From Pseudomonas sp. RIT-PI-AD (GTDB lineage Bacteria; Pseudomonadota; Gammaproteobacteria; Pseudomonadales; Pseudomonadaceae): a stretch of DNA of 64,000 bases. Under the pieces are notes generated by a model. It did not search any database and was not told the origin of the DNA. It was given only the letters and a program-made list of their open reading frames with translations. The position numbers and the translations under genes are program-made. The stretch lies in contig NZ_JANZKU010000008.1 in assembly GCF_025642785.1 (NCBI RefSeq), positions 1 to 64,000 of the forward strand, written 5' to 3'. Of the stretch, positions 18,737-29,051 are shown piece by piece; positions within the stretch are counted from its first letter, which is position 1, and the number at the start of each line of letters is the position of its first letter.

Positions 18737-18812
18737 TTCCTCGGGCGGGCGGCGTGCCCGCTCCCAGGGTTGACCGGTGCCCAGGCGCACCCTTCGAACA
18801 CACAGGTTTTTC

Positions 18813-19523
18813 ATGAGCGAACCACAGGCGCGGCCCGAGGCCGAACGGCCCCAGCGCACCATCAAGAGTTTCGTGATGCGCGCCGGGCGCATGACCGAAG
18901 GCCAGCAACGCGGGCTGGATCAGGGCTGGCCGCGTTTCGGCCTGGAGCTGGCCGGCGGTCGCCGCGATTTCGCCGAGGTCTTCGGCCGCCGCGCGCCGCT
19001 GACCTTCGAGATCGGCTTCGGCATGGGCCATTCCCTGCTGGAAATGGCCGCCGCGGCGCCGGAGCAGGACTTCATCGGCGTCGAGGTGCACAAGCCGGGC
19101 GTCGGTGCCTTGCTCAACGGCCTGCTCGGCCAGGGCTTGAACAACGTGCGGGTGTATAGCTGCGACGCCCTGGAGGTGCTGCGCGACTGCGTCGCCGACG
19201 CCAGCCTGGACCGCCTGCTGCTGTTCTTTCCCGACCCCTGGCACAAGTCCCGCCACCACAAGCGGCGCATCGTCCAGCCGGCGTTCGCCGAGCTGGTGCG
19301 GCAGAAGCTCAAGCCCGGCGGCGTGCTGCACATGGCCACCGATTGGGAGCCCTACGCCGAGCACATGCTGGAGGTGATGAACGTGGCCCCCGGCTATCGC
19401 AACCTGGCGCCCGACGGCCGCTGGGTGGAGCGCCCGGCCGAGCGCCCGGTGACCAAGTTCGAGCGGCGCGGCGAGCGCCTCGGGCATGGCGTCTGGGACC
19501 TGAAGTTCGAACGTATGGCATGA
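18813..19523 (+). CDS. trmB: tRNA (guanine-46 N7) methyltransferase TrmB
   Basis: The 236-residue enzyme makes m7G46 in the tRNA variable loop. It shows the cofactor loop [10 protein letters not shown], the characteristic [14 protein letters not shown] substrate-binding segment and the C-terminal [11 protein letters not shown] motif. The ATG at 18813 removes a non-conserved upstream extension of 12 codons. It follows thiG by 76 bases in the same direction. Confidence 0.96.
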   Translation: MSEPQARPEAERPQRTIKSFVMRAGRMTEGQQRGLDQGWPRFGLELAGGRRDFAEVFGRRAPLTFEIGFGMGHSLLEMAAAAPEQDFIGVEVHKPGVGALLNGLLGQGLNNVRVYSCDALEVLRDCVADASLDRLLLFFPDPWHKSRHHKRRIVQPAFAELVRQKLKPGGVLHMATDWEPYAEHMLEVMNVAPGYRNLAPDGRWVERPAERPVTKFERRGERLGHGVWDLKFERMA

Positions 19524-19533
19524 ACCGTTGCAA

Positions 19534-19557
19534 CGGCGGGCGCCCGGGCGTCCGCCG
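19534..19557 (+). terminator. Hairpin after trmB
   Basis: Arms at 19534-19542 (CGGCGGGCG) and 19549-19557 (CGTCCGCCG) pair with one mismatch around CCCGGG, 11 bases after the trmB stop. There is no T-run, so it may be a weak or Rho-aided terminator. Confidence 0.4.
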
Positions 19558-19705
19558 GTAATACCGCACTACCCATAGACCGGGCCCACCCGGCGTACAA
19601 GACGGTACCTCACCTCGAAAGCAACTGAGCTGCCTCGGCCCACGGGCCGCCGGCATAACAAAAAAGCGTGCGCGGCCTTTCGGTCAGCGCCGCAAGGAGA
19701 GCGCT

Positions 19706-21049
19706 GTGTTGAAATCCTTAGGGGCATTGTTATTGGCCGCCTGCGCCCTGCAGGCCCAGGCGGAAATCGCGGAATCCCAGGCTGTGCGCCTGGGCAAGGA
19801 ACTCACGCCGCTGGGCGGGGAGCAGGCCGGCAACGCCGCCGGCACCATTCCCGCCTGGAACGGCGGTCTGGCCACGCCGCCGGCCGACTACCGGCCGGGC
19901 ATGCACCATCCCGACCCCTTCGCGGCCGAGAAGCCGCTGTACGTCATCGACGGCAACACCCTGGAGAGCCACCGGGCGAAGTTGCCGGCGGGGCTGGCGG
20001 ACCTGCTGGTGCGTTATCCGGACTACCACGTGCGGGTGTTCCCCACCCATCGCAGTGCGGCCGCGCCGCAGCGCATCTACGACGCCACCCGCTACAACGC
20101 GACCCATGCGCGGCTGATCTCCGGCGGCAACGGCGTCGAGGGCGCGGCGGCGGGGATTCCCTTCCCGCTGCCGGCGACCGGCCAGGAGGCGATCTGGAAC
20201 CACATCATGCGTTACCGTGGCGACCAGATTCACTTCGTCACCAACCAGGCCGCGGTGCTGGCCAACGGCGGCTACAACCTGCTCAAGCTGGATCGCGACG
20301 TCTATTTCGTCTATGGCCGCGACGGCATGACGCCCCAGGAGCTGCAGAACACCCTGTTCTACTACAAGTACACGGTGATCGCGCCGTCGCGCCTGGCGGG
20401 CTCGGCGCTGGTGGTGCAGGAGACCCTGGACCAGGTGCTGTCGATCCGCAAGGCCTGGCGCTTCAACCGCAGCGAGCGGCGCGTGCGGCGCCTGCCGATG
20501 CTGGCCTACGACGCGCTGCAACCGGATACCAACGGCATGGCCACGGCGGACATGGTGGACGCCTACAACGGGGCGCCGGATCGCTACGAGTGGACGTTGC
20601 GCGGCAAGCAGGAGATGCTGGTTCCCTACAACAGCTACCAGGTGCACCAGAAGGGCATTCCCTACGAGCGCATCCTCAAGACCAAGTTCGTCGACCCCGA
20701 GCTGCTCCGCTATGAATTGCACCGCGTCTGGGTCGTGGATGCCGAACTGCGCAAGGGCTTCGGCCACCCCTTCGGCAAGCGGCGCTTCTACCTCGACGAG
20801 GACAGCTGGCAGATCCTCGCGGTGGACCTGTACGACAAAGCGGGACAACTGAGCGGCTTCCAGGAAAGCCACCCGATCAGCTACTACGACGTACCCATGT
20901 TCGGCAGCACCCTGGAAACCCTGTACGACCTGACCGGCGGCCGCTACTTCGTCGACGGCATGGACAACAACGAGCCGATGTACGACTTCCACGCGCCCCT
21001 CGGGCCGCGGGATTTCACCCCCCAAGCCTTGCGTCGCGAAGGGATCTGA
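19706..21049 (+). CDS. DUF1329 family exported protein
   Basis: The 447-residue precursor has a signal peptide (LGALLLAACALQAQA, cleavage near residue 20). The mature part matches the DUF1329 pattern: LGKELTPLGGEQAGNAAGTIPAWNGG at the N-terminus, RYRGD and the late HRVWVVDAELRKG...RRFYLDEDSW. Family members are periplasmic or outer-membrane-associated with a lipoprotein-localisation-like fold; the function is not established. Translation starts at GTG 19706 after a strong AAGGAGA. It stands alone, ending in a classical terminator. Confidence 0.85.
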   Translation: MLKSLGALLLAACALQAQAEIAESQAVRLGKELTPLGGEQAGNAAGTIPAWNGGLATPPADYRPGMHHPDPFAAEKPLYVIDGNTLESHRAKLPAGLADLLVRYPDYHVRVFPTHRSAAAPQRIYDATRYNATHARLISGGNGVEGAAAGIPFPLPATGQEAIWNHIMRYRGDQIHFVTNQAAVLANGGYNLLKLDRDVYFVYGRDGMTPQELQNTLFYYKYTVIAPSRLAGSALVVQETLDQVLSIRKAWRFNRSERRVRRLPMLAYDALQPDTNGMATADMVDAYNGAPDRYEWTLRGKQEMLVPYNSYQVHQKGIPYERILKTKFVDPELLRYELHRVWVVDAELRKGFGHPFGKRRFYLDEDSWQILAVDLYDKAGQLSGFQESHPISYYDVPMFGSTLETLYDLTGGRYFVDGMDNNEPMYDFHAPLGPRDFTPQALRREGI

Positions 21050-21082
21050 ACGACTTTCGCTTTCCGGCCTGCCTGGCCATCC

Positions 21083-21105
21083 GCCGCCTTCGGGCGGCTT
21101 TTTTT
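21083..21105 (+). terminator. Rho-independent terminator of the DUF1329 gene
   Basis: GCCGCC (21083-21088), a TTCG tetraloop and GGCGGC (21093-21098) are followed by seven T residues (21099-21105). It lies 34 bases after the stop and 20 bases before the convergent DUF3392 gene ends. Confidence 0.95.
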
Positions 21106-21124
21106 CGTCCGCGCGAAAGGCGCT

Positions 21125-21448
21125 TCAGCTGCGCTCGGCGAGCAGGCCGATCAGGCACAGGCTCAGCAACAGCACCGGCGCCAGGGTGTAGTTGTTGAAG
21201 TAGCCGAGGCCCTTGGCCACCCAGGGCGTGAAATAGATCATCGCCAGACCGTAGCCGAGCATGCACAGGACGACGAACAACAGGCTGCGCAGGACCACGT
21301 TGAGCCCGCCCAGGCGCTGCTGCACCCGGGCGTTGATGCCGGGGCCGAGCAGCACCAGCAGGGTGGCCATCAGCGCCAGGGCGATCTCGGACAGGTGGCC
21401 GCGGCTCCAGCGCGACAGGCTGGCGATCAGGTCGAGGGCGTAATGCAT
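21125..21448 (-). CDS. DUF3392 family membrane protein
   Basis: The 107-residue protein has three membrane segments (about 19-37, 54-75 and 86-103) and the family start DLIASLSRWSRGHLSEIALALMAT... pattern. It is an inner-membrane protein of unknown function found in gamma-proteobacteria. It is 24 bases downstream of the GGDEF gene on the same strand and may be co-transcribed with it. Confidence 0.8.
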   Translation of the reverse strand: MHYALDLIASLSRWSRGHLSEIALALMATLLVLLGPGINARVQQRLGGLNVVLRSLLFVVLCMLGYGLAMIYFTPWVAKGLGYFNNYTLAPVLLLSLCLIGLLAERS

Positions 21449-21472
21449 GGGAAGGTTCCTTGTGAACGTGCG

Positions 21473-22627
21473 TCAGGCCGAGACGACCCGGTTGCGCCCG
21501 GCGCGCTTGGCTTGGTAGAGCGCGGTGTCCGCGCGCTTGAGCCATTGCTCCAGGCTTTCCCCAGGTTGCGCGGTGGCGGCGCCGATGCTGACGGTGATCG
21601 GCAGCGGCTCGGCGTCCGCTGCGCGGTAGGGGCTTTCGGCGACCCGTTCGCGCAGGCGGTCGCCCACCCGCGCGGCCTGGTCGGCGTCGGTGTTGCGCAG
21701 CAGCAGGACGAATTCCTCGCCGCCGTAGCGGCCGAGCGCCTCGTTGGCGCGCAGGCCGGTGCCGAGCACGCGCACCATGTGCTTGAGCACCTCGTCGCCG
21801 GTCTGGTGGCCGCGCTCGTCGTTGACCCGCTTGAAGTGATCGATGTCCAGCAACAGCAGCGACGCCGGCTCGCGGCCGGCGGCCAGCTCGTGGGTGGCCA
21901 TGTCGATGACGATGTGGCGGGTGTAGGCGTTGGTCAGCGCGTCGTGGCTGAGCTGGTGCACCAGCAGCGCATGCAGCCGTTCGTTGAGCATCAGGATGAA
22001 GCCCACCGAGATGCAGATGGCCAGCAGGCTGTGGGTGGAGAAATACAGCACGTTGATCAGGGTCGGCGCGAGGAAGTCGCCGCTCTGGGCCGGCACGACG
22101 AGGGTATTGAGGATCCGCAGGCAGGAGATCAGTACGTCGAAGAACACGCTGCCGGCGGTGAACAGGTAGGGGAACTGCGCGCGGTCCTCGTCCCGCGGGC
22201 GGTAGCGCACCACGTTCACCCCGAAGTAGGCCATCAGCGCGCCCGACAGCGCGGAGAAGATCACCACCCGCGCCGCCAGTTGGTCGTTCAGGTAGAAGAA
22301 GTAGAACATCGCGAGGTTGGCCAGCAGCACGCTGCCCGCCAGCCAGGCGGTGCGCGGCGGGCGTTCGAAGAAGCAGCGGCCGCCGGCGCAGATCAGCGCG
22401 ATGGCGGTGAGCGCGGCGAAGTTCGCCAGCACCAGGGAGAACAGATCGGGAATCACCGAGCGCAGCCCGTAGCACACCGAGGCGATCGCCACCGTGAACA
22501 TCGAGGCGCTCCAGTAGCGCGCCCCGCCGACCCGCTCGCGCACCGAGCTGGGCATGGCGAACAGCACCACCGCCATCAGCAGGCTGAGGGCGGAGAGGAT
22601 GAAAATGATGCTGCGCGGATCCAACAC
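21473..22627 (-). CDS. Membrane-bound GGDEF diguanylate cyclase
   Basis: The 384-residue protein has an N-terminal sensor part of about six to seven membrane segments (residues 5-210) and a C-terminal GGDEF domain with the active-site GGEEF at 302-306 and the metal site LDIDHFKRVND (260-270). It should make cyclic di-GMP. The allosteric inhibition site upstream reads RANE (293-296) instead of RxxD, so product inhibition may be weak. Translation starts at GTG 22627. The signal sensed is unknown. It resembles PA0290 of PAO1 by position next to the agu/oprE genes, though here it is not adjacent. Confidence 0.87.
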   Translation of the reverse strand: MLDPRSIIFILSALSLLMAVVLFAMPSSVRERVGGARYWSASMFTVAIASVCYGLRSVIPDLFSLVLANFAALTAIALICAGGRCFFERPPRTAWLAGSVLLANLAMFYFFYLNDQLAARVVIFSALSGALMAYFGVNVVRYRPRDEDRAQFPYLFTAGSVFFDVLISCLRILNTLVVPAQSGDFLAPTLINVLYFSTHSLLAICISVGFILMLNERLHALLVHQLSHDALTNAYTRHIVIDMATHELAAGREPASLLLLDIDHFKRVNDERGHQTGDEVLKHMVRVLGTGLRANEALGRYGGEEFVLLLRNTDADQAARVGDRLRERVAESPYRAADAEPLPITVSIGAATAQPGESLEQWLKRADTALYQAKRAGRNRVVSA

Positions 22628-22812
22628 TATGGCCGGGCCTCGGGTGGTCTGTCGGCGAAAGCGGCATAGCCTACCGGAATGGTTGGGCGTTTGCGCAAGG
22701 CGGCGCAGGACTTTCTATTCGCCGGTTTTCCGGCGTCAGCGGCTCGGCGAAAAACCCCGGGAAAGCCCGGCCCACGGGTTGTCCATGGGTTCCCGGAGGC
22801 GCGAGCCTTGGC

Positions 22813-24012
22813 TCAGGGAAGGAACAGTTGCAGCAGGTCGTTGAGGAACAGCTGGCCCTCGGCGGTGGCCGCCAGGCGGCCGGGATCGGCGCGCAGCAGC
22901 TTGCGCGCCTCGGCGTCGCGCCGGGCCTTCGCCAGCACCGTCAGGGGCAGGCGGGTGCGCGCGACGAACAGCTCGGCCGCGACGCCCTCGCTCAGGCGCA
23001 GGGCGTTCATCAGGAACTCGAAGGGCAGTTCACCGGCGTCCAGTTCGCGCTCGCCGGCGAGGAACGCCTTGCCGGCGTCCAGGTAGTCCTTCGGCAAGCG
23101 GGTTTTCCAGGTGCGGCGGATGCGCCCGTGGGGATCGCTGAGCTTGCCGTGGGCGCCGGCGCCGATGCCGAGGAAGTCGCCGAAGGTCCAGTAGTTCAGG
23201 TTGTGCCGTGCGCGCCGGCCCGCGCGGGCGTAGGCGGAGACCTCGTACTGGGCGAAGCCCGCGTCGGCCAGCAGGGCCTGCCCGGCCTCCTGGATGTCCC
23301 ACAGCAGGTCGTCTTCCGGCAACTGCGGCGGCTGGCTCCAGAACACCGTGTTCGGCTCCATGGTGAGCTGGTACCAGGACAGGTGGGTCGGCCCCTGGTC
23401 GATGGCGATGCGCAGGTCGTCCAGGGCCTCGGCGAGGCTCTGGCCGGGCAGGCCGTGCATCAGGTCGAGGTTGAAGTTGTCGAAGCCGGCCCGGCGCGCC
23501 ATGTCCGCCGCGCGGATGGCCTCGTCGCCATCGTGGATGCGGCCGAGGGCCTTGAGTTTGTCGCCCTGGAAACTCTGCACGCCGATGGACAGGCGATTGA
23601 TGCCCAGGGCGCGGTAGTCGGTGAACTTGGCCTGCTCGAAGGTTCCGGGATTGGCCTCCAGGGTGATCTCGATGTCGTCGGCGAAACCGACGCGCCGCTC
23701 GACGCCTTCCAGCAGCCGGCCAAGGGCGCGGGCGGAGAACAGGCTGGGGGTGCCGCCGCCGAAGAAGATCGAGCCCAGGGCGCGGCCGTGGACCTGGGCC
23801 AGGTCCTGCTCCAGGTCGGCGAGCAGCGCGTCGACGTAGGCCTCTTCCGGCAACTCGGCGCTGGCCGCGTGGGAATTGAAGTCGCAGTACGGGCACTTGC
23901 GCACGCACCAGGGGATATGGATGTACGCGGCCAGCGGCGGCAGCGCGAAGGCCGGGCTCGGCTCAGCGGCCATCGCGCGGGTGCTCGTGGTGGGACCGGC
24001 CGCGGGCTTCAC
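22813..24012 (-). CDS. hemW: Heme chaperone HemW (radical SAM)
   Basis: The 399-residue protein has the radical SAM motif C36-VRK-C40-PY-C43-DF with HIPWC before it, and the HemW features FFGGGTPS and GIQSF-like GVQSFQ. HemW proteins bind heme and deliver it to respiratory enzymes and lack coproporphyrinogen oxidase activity. The GTG at 24012 overlaps the rdgB stop (GTGA); an ATG at 23973 is the alternative start. It is the last gene of the metX-metW-DUF4426-rdgB-hemW operon. Confidence 0.92.
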   Translation of the reverse strand: MKPAAGPTTSTRAMAAEPSPAFALPPLAAYIHIPWCVRKCPYCDFNSHAASAELPEEAYVDALLADLEQDLAQVHGRALGSIFFGGGTPSLFSARALGRLLEGVERRVGFADDIEITLEANPGTFEQAKFTDYRALGINRLSIGVQSFQGDKLKALGRIHDGDEAIRAADMARRAGFDNFNLDLMHGLPGQSLAEALDDLRIAIDQGPTHLSWYQLTMEPNTVFWSQPPQLPEDDLLWDIQEAGQALLADAGFAQYEVSAYARAGRRARHNLNYWTFGDFLGIGAGAHGKLSDPHGRIRRTWKTRLPKDYLDAGKAFLAGERELDAGELPFEFLMNALRLSEGVAAELFVARTRLPLTVLAKARRDAEARKLLRADPGRLAATAEGQLFLNDLLQLFLP

Positions 24013-24611
24013 GCATCGGCGAGGCCCAGGCGCTGCTTGAGCAGGACCATGGCGCGGGCGCGGTGGCTGAGCAGGTTCTTCTCCGCCGGTGCCAGCTCGG
24101 CGCTGGAGCAGCCGCGTTCGGGCACCCAGAACAGCGGGTCGTAGCCGAAGCCCTGGGCGCCGCGGGCTTCGCGCAGGATGCGCCCGTGCCAGAGCCCTTC
24201 GCAGAGGATCGGCAGTGGGTCGTCGGCGTGGCGCACCAGGGCCAGCACGCAGACGAACTGGGCGCCGCGCTGGTTTTCCGGTACCGCGTCGAGGGCCGCC
24301 AGCAGCTTGGCGTTGTTCGCCGCGTCGCCCTGGCCGTCGGCGTAGCGCGCGGAGTAGATGCCCGGCGCGCCGCCCAGGGCGTCCACCGCCAGGCCGGAGT
24401 CGTCGGCCAGCGCCGGCAGGCCGGACAGCCGCGCCGCGTTGCGCGCCTTGAGGATGGCGTTCTCGACGAAGGACAGGCCGGTTTCCTCCGGCTCGACCTG
24501 GCTGAATTCGCCGACCGAGCGCAGGCGCACGGTCTCGCCGAGCATGGCCTGGAGTTCCTTGAGTTTGCCGGCGTTGTGACTGGCCAGCACCAGTTGGGTC
24601 AGGGTCTTCAT
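24009..24611 (-). CDS. rdgB: Non-canonical purine NTP pyrophosphatase RdgB
   Basis: The 200-residue enzyme hydrolyses dITP, ITP and XTP to monophosphates, keeping deaminated purines out of DNA. The substrate loop [10 protein letters not shown] (10-19), ADDSGL catalytic segment and GFGYDPLFW are all present. Its ATG overlaps the upstream DUF4426 stop by four bases, and its stop overlaps the hemW GTG, so the three genes are tightly coupled. Confidence 0.96.
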   Translation of the reverse strand: MKTLTQLVLASHNAGKLKELQAMLGETVRLRSVGEFSQVEPEETGLSFVENAILKARNAARLSGLPALADDSGLAVDALGGAPGIYSARYADGQGDAANNAKLLAALDAVPENQRGAQFVCVLALVRHADDPLPILCEGLWHGRILREARGAQGFGYDPLFWVPERGCSSAELAPAEKNLLSHRARAMVLLKQRLGLADA

Positions 24612-25027
24612 TCGTCGGGGAACATTTCCTGGTTGAACTCGAAACGGTGCGGTGCTTCGTCGCCCTGGCGCACTTCCAGGCTGAAACCCAGCACTTCGCG
24701 GCTCTCCAGCGGGAATTGCGCCAGGTGGTAGAGGGCGTCGCCCTCGCTGACGTCCTTGAACTGCAAGGGCGTACGCTTGCCGAGCAGGTCCTTGATCTCG
24801 CCGCTCACCTGCGCCGGCACCGGTTTGCCGCCCTTGAGCACGGCGACGTTCACCACCCCGAGGGTCTTGCTGCGCACCAGGCCGGATGCGGCGGCCACGT
24901 CGGGCTGGAGAAAGCCGGAGTTGAACACGTTGTAGTGCACGTCGAGGTCGCCGAAGCGCTGCAGGCGTTCGGCGGCGGCGGGTAACGCCAGGCACAGGGC
25001 GAACAGGAACTGGAAGAAGCGGCGCAT
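24608..25027 (-). CDS. DUF4426 exported protein
   Basis: The 139-residue precursor has a signal peptide ([16 protein letters not shown], cleavage near residue 19) and a DUF4426 mature domain ([21 protein letters not shown]). It is probably periplasmic and has no known function. It sits between metW (56-base gap) and rdgB (four-base overlap), an arrangement conserved in Pseudomonas. Confidence 0.85.
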   Translation of the reverse strand: MRRFFQFLFALCLALPAAAERLQRFGDLDVHYNVFNSGFLQPDVAAASGLVRSKTLGVVNVAVLKGGKPVPAQVSGEIKDLLGKRTPLQFKDVSEGDALYHLAQFPLESREVLGFSLEVRQGDEAPHRFEFNQEMFPDE

Positions 25028-25083
25028 GGGGGGTTCCTCTATGGAGCCGGCGGCGGGCCGGCGTTGACGGATGGCCGTGCGGT

Positions 25084-25710
25084 TCAGATGGCCAGGCGGT
25101 GGTCCTGCACGCGCGGACCGCTGACCCGGTAGATGCCGATCTCGCCCAGCAGGTTCGGCCAGGCGCGGCTGGCCCAGCCATGGCGATGCTGGCGGTCCAC
25201 CGCGAGGCGGTCGAGCACCTTCACCTGCATCTGGTGGCACAGCGCCTCGAAGTCCTCGAAGGTGCAGAAGTGGATGTTCGGCGTGTTGTACCAGGTATAG
25301 GGCAGGAACTCGGACACCGGCATCCGGCCCTTGCTCGCCAGGTACCAGCGGCAGCGCCAGTGGCCGAAGTTGGGGAAGGTGATGATGCACTGGCGTCCGA
25401 CCCGCAGCATTTCCTCGAGTATCCGGTCGGGGTAGTGCACGGCTTGCAGCGCCTGGGTCATCACCACCACGTCGAAGCTGTCGCTGGCGAAGTTGCCGAG
25501 GCCCTTGTCGAGGTCCTGCTCGATGACGTTGACGCCCCGCTCGACGCAGCGGGCGATGTTCTGCGCATCGATTTCCAGGCCGTAGCCGCTGACCTGCTTG
25601 TGGTCGCGCAGCCAGGCGAGCAGTTCGCCGTCGCCGCAGCCCAGGTCGAGCACCCGGCTGCCGGCGGGGATCCAGTCTTGGATGATGTCCAGGTCGGCGC
25701 GCATGCTCAT
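25084..25710 (-). CDS. metW: MetW, methionine biosynthesis methyltransferase-like protein
   Basis: The 208-residue protein has a class I methyltransferase fold with the cofactor loop [15 protein letters not shown] (20-34) and the MetW-specific SGYGLEIDA and FPNFGHW segments. In Pseudomonas MetW works with MetX in making the acylated homoserine precursor of methionine; its exact chemistry is not settled. The start overlaps the metX stop by four bases (ATGA). Confidence 0.95.
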   Translation of the reverse strand: MSMRADLDIIQDWIPAGSRVLDLGCGDGELLAWLRDHKQVSGYGLEIDAQNIARCVERGVNVIEQDLDKGLGNFASDSFDVVVMTQALQAVHYPDRILEEMLRVGRQCIITFPNFGHWRCRWYLASKGRMPVSEFLPYTWYNTPNIHFCTFEDFEALCHQMQVKVLDRLAVDRQHRHGWASRAWPNLLGEIGIYRVSGPRVQDHRLAI

Positions 25711-26846
25711 AGCGGAATCCGTTTCATGTAGGCGCCGAACGCCTGCAGGTAGCGCGGGATCGGCATGAGGAAGGCATCGTGGCCCTGGGGCGCATCGATC
25801 TCCAGGTAACAGACGTTCTTGCGTGCGACGGTCAGGGCGTCGACGATTTCCCGCGAGCGGGCCGGGGAGAAGCGCCAGTCGGTGGTGAAGGACATGATGC
25901 AGAAGTCCGCCTCGACCCCCGCCAGGGTCTTCGCCAGGTCGCCGCCCAGGGGCTCGGCGGGGTCGAAGTAATCCAGCGCCTTTGTCATCAGCAGGTAGGT
26001 GTTGGCGTCGAAGCGCCCGGAAAACTCCTCGCCCTGGTAGCGCAGGTAGCTTTCCACCTGGAACTCCACGCTGTGGAAGTCGTAGTTGAGTTTGTCGCTT
26101 TTCAGGCCGCGGCCGAATTTCTCGCCCATGGCGTCATCGGACAGGTAGGTGATGTGGCCGACCATGCGCGCCAGCATCAGCCCGCGGCGGGGAATCACCC
26201 CCTGCTCCTGGAAATGCCCGCCGTGGAATTCCGGATCGGAGAGGATCGCCTGGCGCGCCACCTCGTTGAAGGCGATGTTCTGCGCCGACAGCTTGGGCGC
26301 CGAGGCGATGGCCAGGCAGTGGCGGATACGCGAGGGGTAGCTGATGCTCCATTGCAGCGCCTGCATGCCGCCGAGGCTGCCGCCGACCACCGCCGCCCAG
26401 CGCTCAATGCCCAGGGCGTCGGCCAGGCGCGCCTGGCTGTGCACCCAGTCCTCCACGGTCACCACCGGGAAATCCGCGCCGTAGCGCTGGCCGGTCAGCG
26501 GGTTGAGGCTCGCGGGGCCGGTGGAACCGTTGCAACCGCCGAGGTTGTTCAGCGACACGACGAAGAAACGGCGGGTGTCGATGGGCTTGCCGGGGCCGAT
26601 GCAGCTGTCCCACCAGCCCGGCTTGCGGTCGTCGGGGCTGTGGTAGCCGGCGGCGTGATGATGGCCGGAAAGGGCGTGGCAGATCAGCACGGCGTTGCTG
26701 CGTGCGGCGTTCAATTCGCCGTAGGTTTCGTAGACCAGCTCGTAGTCGGCCAGGCTGCGCCCGCAGGCGAGCGCCAGCGGCTCGCTGAAACGCATCGTCC
26801 GGGGCGTGACCAGGCCAACGGAATCTTCGGGAAAGACGGAGGGCAT
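25707..26846 (-). CDS. metX: Homoserine O-acyltransferase MetX (probably succinyltransferase)
   Basis: The 379-residue alpha/beta-hydrolase-fold enzyme activates homoserine for methionine synthesis. The nucleophile elbow GGSLGG places Ser157, and the catalytic His is in QGHDAFLM near residue 356. [13 protein letters not shown] is the family oxyanion region. Linkage to metW suggests use of succinyl-CoA, as shown for MetX of several Pseudomonas; this is inference here. It is the first gene of a five-gene leftward operon. Confidence 0.95.
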   Translation of the reverse strand: MPSVFPEDSVGLVTPRTMRFSEPLALACGRSLADYELVYETYGELNAARSNAVLICHALSGHHHAAGYHSPDDRKPGWWDSCIGPGKPIDTRRFFVVSLNNLGGCNGSTGPASLNPLTGQRYGADFPVVTVEDWVHSQARLADALGIERWAAVVGGSLGGMQALQWSISYPSRIRHCLAIASAPKLSAQNIAFNEVARQAILSDPEFHGGHFQEQGVIPRRGLMLARMVGHITYLSDDAMGEKFGRGLKSDKLNYDFHSVEFQVESYLRYQGEEFSGRFDANTYLLMTKALDYFDPAEPLGGDLAKTLAGVEADFCIMSFTTDWRFSPARSREIVDALTVARKNVCYLEIDAPQGHDAFLMPIPRYLQAFGAYMKRIPL

Positions 26847-26943
26847 GAGCCTGCTCTGAAAGCCGGGGAGGGCTCCAGTCTAAAGAGCACCGCCCCCTGC
26901 GGCAAGAACGCCGCCGGCGCCGCGCCGTCGGGCGTCGCCGGGG

Positions 26944-28929
26944 TCAGGCCTCGCCGAGGCCATGCGCCCGTGGCGCGCCCGGCAGAGTGACCACCTTGCC
27001 CTGGCGCTGGATCGGAGCCGGGCGGCGCAGCACGCGGAGCATGTCGTTGGCTTGCAGGAGCTGGTGCTCCAGCTCGCGGGCGTACTGGCCGAGGTGCTGG
27101 ACCCGCTGGCTGGCGTTCTGGGTTTCCTGGGCCAGCGACTTGAGCCGCAGCATGTGGCTTTCCAGCAATTGCTTGTGTTCCAGGGTGTGCTGCATCAGCG
27201 GCATCAGCGCGTCGTTGGCCCATTGCGCGGCTTCCTGGCGCAGGCGCTGGTGCAGGCCGATGACTTCCTGCACCAGGGTGGCGAAGAAGCGCCGGGTCAG
27301 CAGGCGCTGCTCGGTGAGCAGGGTGCCCAGGCCGAGGCGGAACTGGTGGGCCTTGCCGCGCAGTTGGGCCAGGTCGCGCTGATAGCGCTTGATGTCGAAG
27401 CGCGGCGCGTCCACCCCGTGCAGCGGATTCTCTTCGTTGTGCCGCCGGTAGATGGCCGCGACCATGCGGTTGGCCATGTCCGCCTCGTGCTCGAAGGCGT
27501 GCAGGTCGGCTTCCACCGAACGGAAGAAATGCAGGATCGCCTGGTTGATGCCGAGGGTGGTCCAGCTGTCGGTGAGGTCGTGGCGCACCCGGTTCAGGTG
27601 CAGTTCGAGGCGGTCCGGGCGCGCGGCCATGCGCAGCAGGTCGCCCTGGCGCTTGAGCAGGCGCTGGTTGGTCTTCAGGCCGAGCAGCCGGCGATGGTGC
27701 TGGGCATGGTCGTCCTTGGTGCGGGCGGTGAGCTCGAAGAGCAACTGGCCGTTGTCCTGCTGGTGGCCGCCGAGCAGGTCGCGCTGCTCGCGCACCTTAT
27801 CCAGGCGCAGGCCGAGCACGTGCTGGCTGTTCTGCAACAGGGCGAGGACCTGGTTCACCACCCGGTCCTCGATCAGCCGTTCCTTCTGCGCGACGATGCG
27901 CTCGCACAACAGCGTTTCCAGGCGTTCCATCTGGCTGCGCTCGAGCAGGGCGTGGTCGCCGCGCACCTTGGCCAGCAGCGCCTGCTTCGCCGACAGCGGC
28001 AGCACGTCCTCGCGGCGCAGGCCGAGTTGCCGGGCGGTGCTTTCCTGGATCTGGCGGATCGCGTTCTGCACGAAGCTTTCGCCGGCGAGGTCGTCCCAGA
28101 GCACGTCGATCTTGTTCAACACGGCGAACAGGCTGGTCTGGGTGTCCTCGTCGAGCTGGCGGATGTGCTGCTGCCAGATCGCCATGTCGCTGGCGGTGAC
28201 GCCGGCATCGGCGGCCAGCAGGAAGATCACCGCCTGGGCCGCCGGGAGCATCGACAGGGTCAGCTCCGGCTCGCTGCCGAGGGCGTTGAGCCCGGGGGTG
28301 TCGAGGATGCGCAGGCCCTGGCGCAACAGCGGGTGGTCGAAGTTGACCATGGCGTGGCGCCAGGCCGGGACCAGCACGTGGCCGGCCTTGTCGGCGCTTT
28401 CCAGGGCGTCGGGGTGGAAGCCGAGCTGGATCGCCTGTTCCACCGGCATGGGCTTGCTCTTCGCCACCTGGGCGAAGGCGCGAACCATGTTGGCCGGGTC
28501 TTCCAGGTCCAGGGGAATGTTCACCCAGTGCCGCGGAATCCGCTTGAACTGGGCCACGCTGGCATGGGCGGCGCGGGTCTCGATGGGCAGCAGGCGGATG
28601 TAGGAGCGTTCCGAGCGCGGGTCGAAGTACAGCTCGGTGGGGCACATGGTGGTGCGCCCGGCCTGCGACGGCAGCATGCGCTGGCCGTACTGGGAGAAGA
28701 ACAGGCTGTTGATCAGTTCGGTCTTGCCGCGGGAGAACTCGCCGACGAAGGCCAGGGTGATGTGGTCGGTGCGCAGCAGGCGCAGGGCGCGCTCCAGCTT
28801 GGCCTGCACCGGGTCGGAGTTCAGCCGGTTGTGCTCCAGCCAACTGCGGTAGCGGGTGATCTCGCGGATCAGCTCGCGCTTCCAGCCGACGTAGGCATCG
28901 ACCTGCTGGCTGAGACGTTCCATGCTCAT
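26944..28929 (-). CDS. Dynamin-like GTPase
   Basis: This 661-residue protein has a dynamin-type G domain: GEFSRGKT (63-70), the switch Thr in GRTTMCPTE, DTPG (210-213) and NKID (272-275). The C-terminal half is long, helical and rich in Gln and Arg with coiled-coil character. Bacterial dynamins reshape or protect membranes; the role here is not known. ATG 28929 is used; ATG 28923 is equally possible. It matches PA0391 by position between yggU and metX. Confidence 0.85.
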   Translation of the reverse strand: MSMERLSQQVDAYVGWKRELIREITRYRSWLEHNRLNSDPVQAKLERALRLLRTDHITLAFVGEFSRGKTELINSLFFSQYGQRMLPSQAGRTTMCPTELYFDPRSERSYIRLLPIETRAAHASVAQFKRIPRHWVNIPLDLEDPANMVRAFAQVAKSKPMPVEQAIQLGFHPDALESADKAGHVLVPAWRHAMVNFDHPLLRQGLRILDTPGLNALGSEPELTLSMLPAAQAVIFLLAADAGVTASDMAIWQQHIRQLDEDTQTSLFAVLNKIDVLWDDLAGESFVQNAIRQIQESTARQLGLRREDVLPLSAKQALLAKVRGDHALLERSQMERLETLLCERIVAQKERLIEDRVVNQVLALLQNSQHVLGLRLDKVREQRDLLGGHQQDNGQLLFELTARTKDDHAQHHRRLLGLKTNQRLLKRQGDLLRMAARPDRLELHLNRVRHDLTDSWTTLGINQAILHFFRSVEADLHAFEHEADMANRMVAAIYRRHNEENPLHGVDAPRFDIKRYQRDLAQLRGKAHQFRLGLGTLLTEQRLLTRRFFATLVQEVIGLHQRLRQEAAQWANDALMPLMQHTLEHKQLLESHMLRLKSLAQETQNASQRVQHLGQYARELEHQLLQANDMLRVLRRPAPIQRQGKVVTLPGAPRAHGLGEA

Positions 28930-29051
28930 CCTGGCTTTCCTCTCAAGGCGGGGGCGGCGGCGGATGGCTCGCGCGCTCGGGCATCGGCGCATTATGCGGG
29001 GTGCCGGGGTCGCGTCAATCCGGGCGGCGCGCGGGGCCGCCTTAAGGTCGC

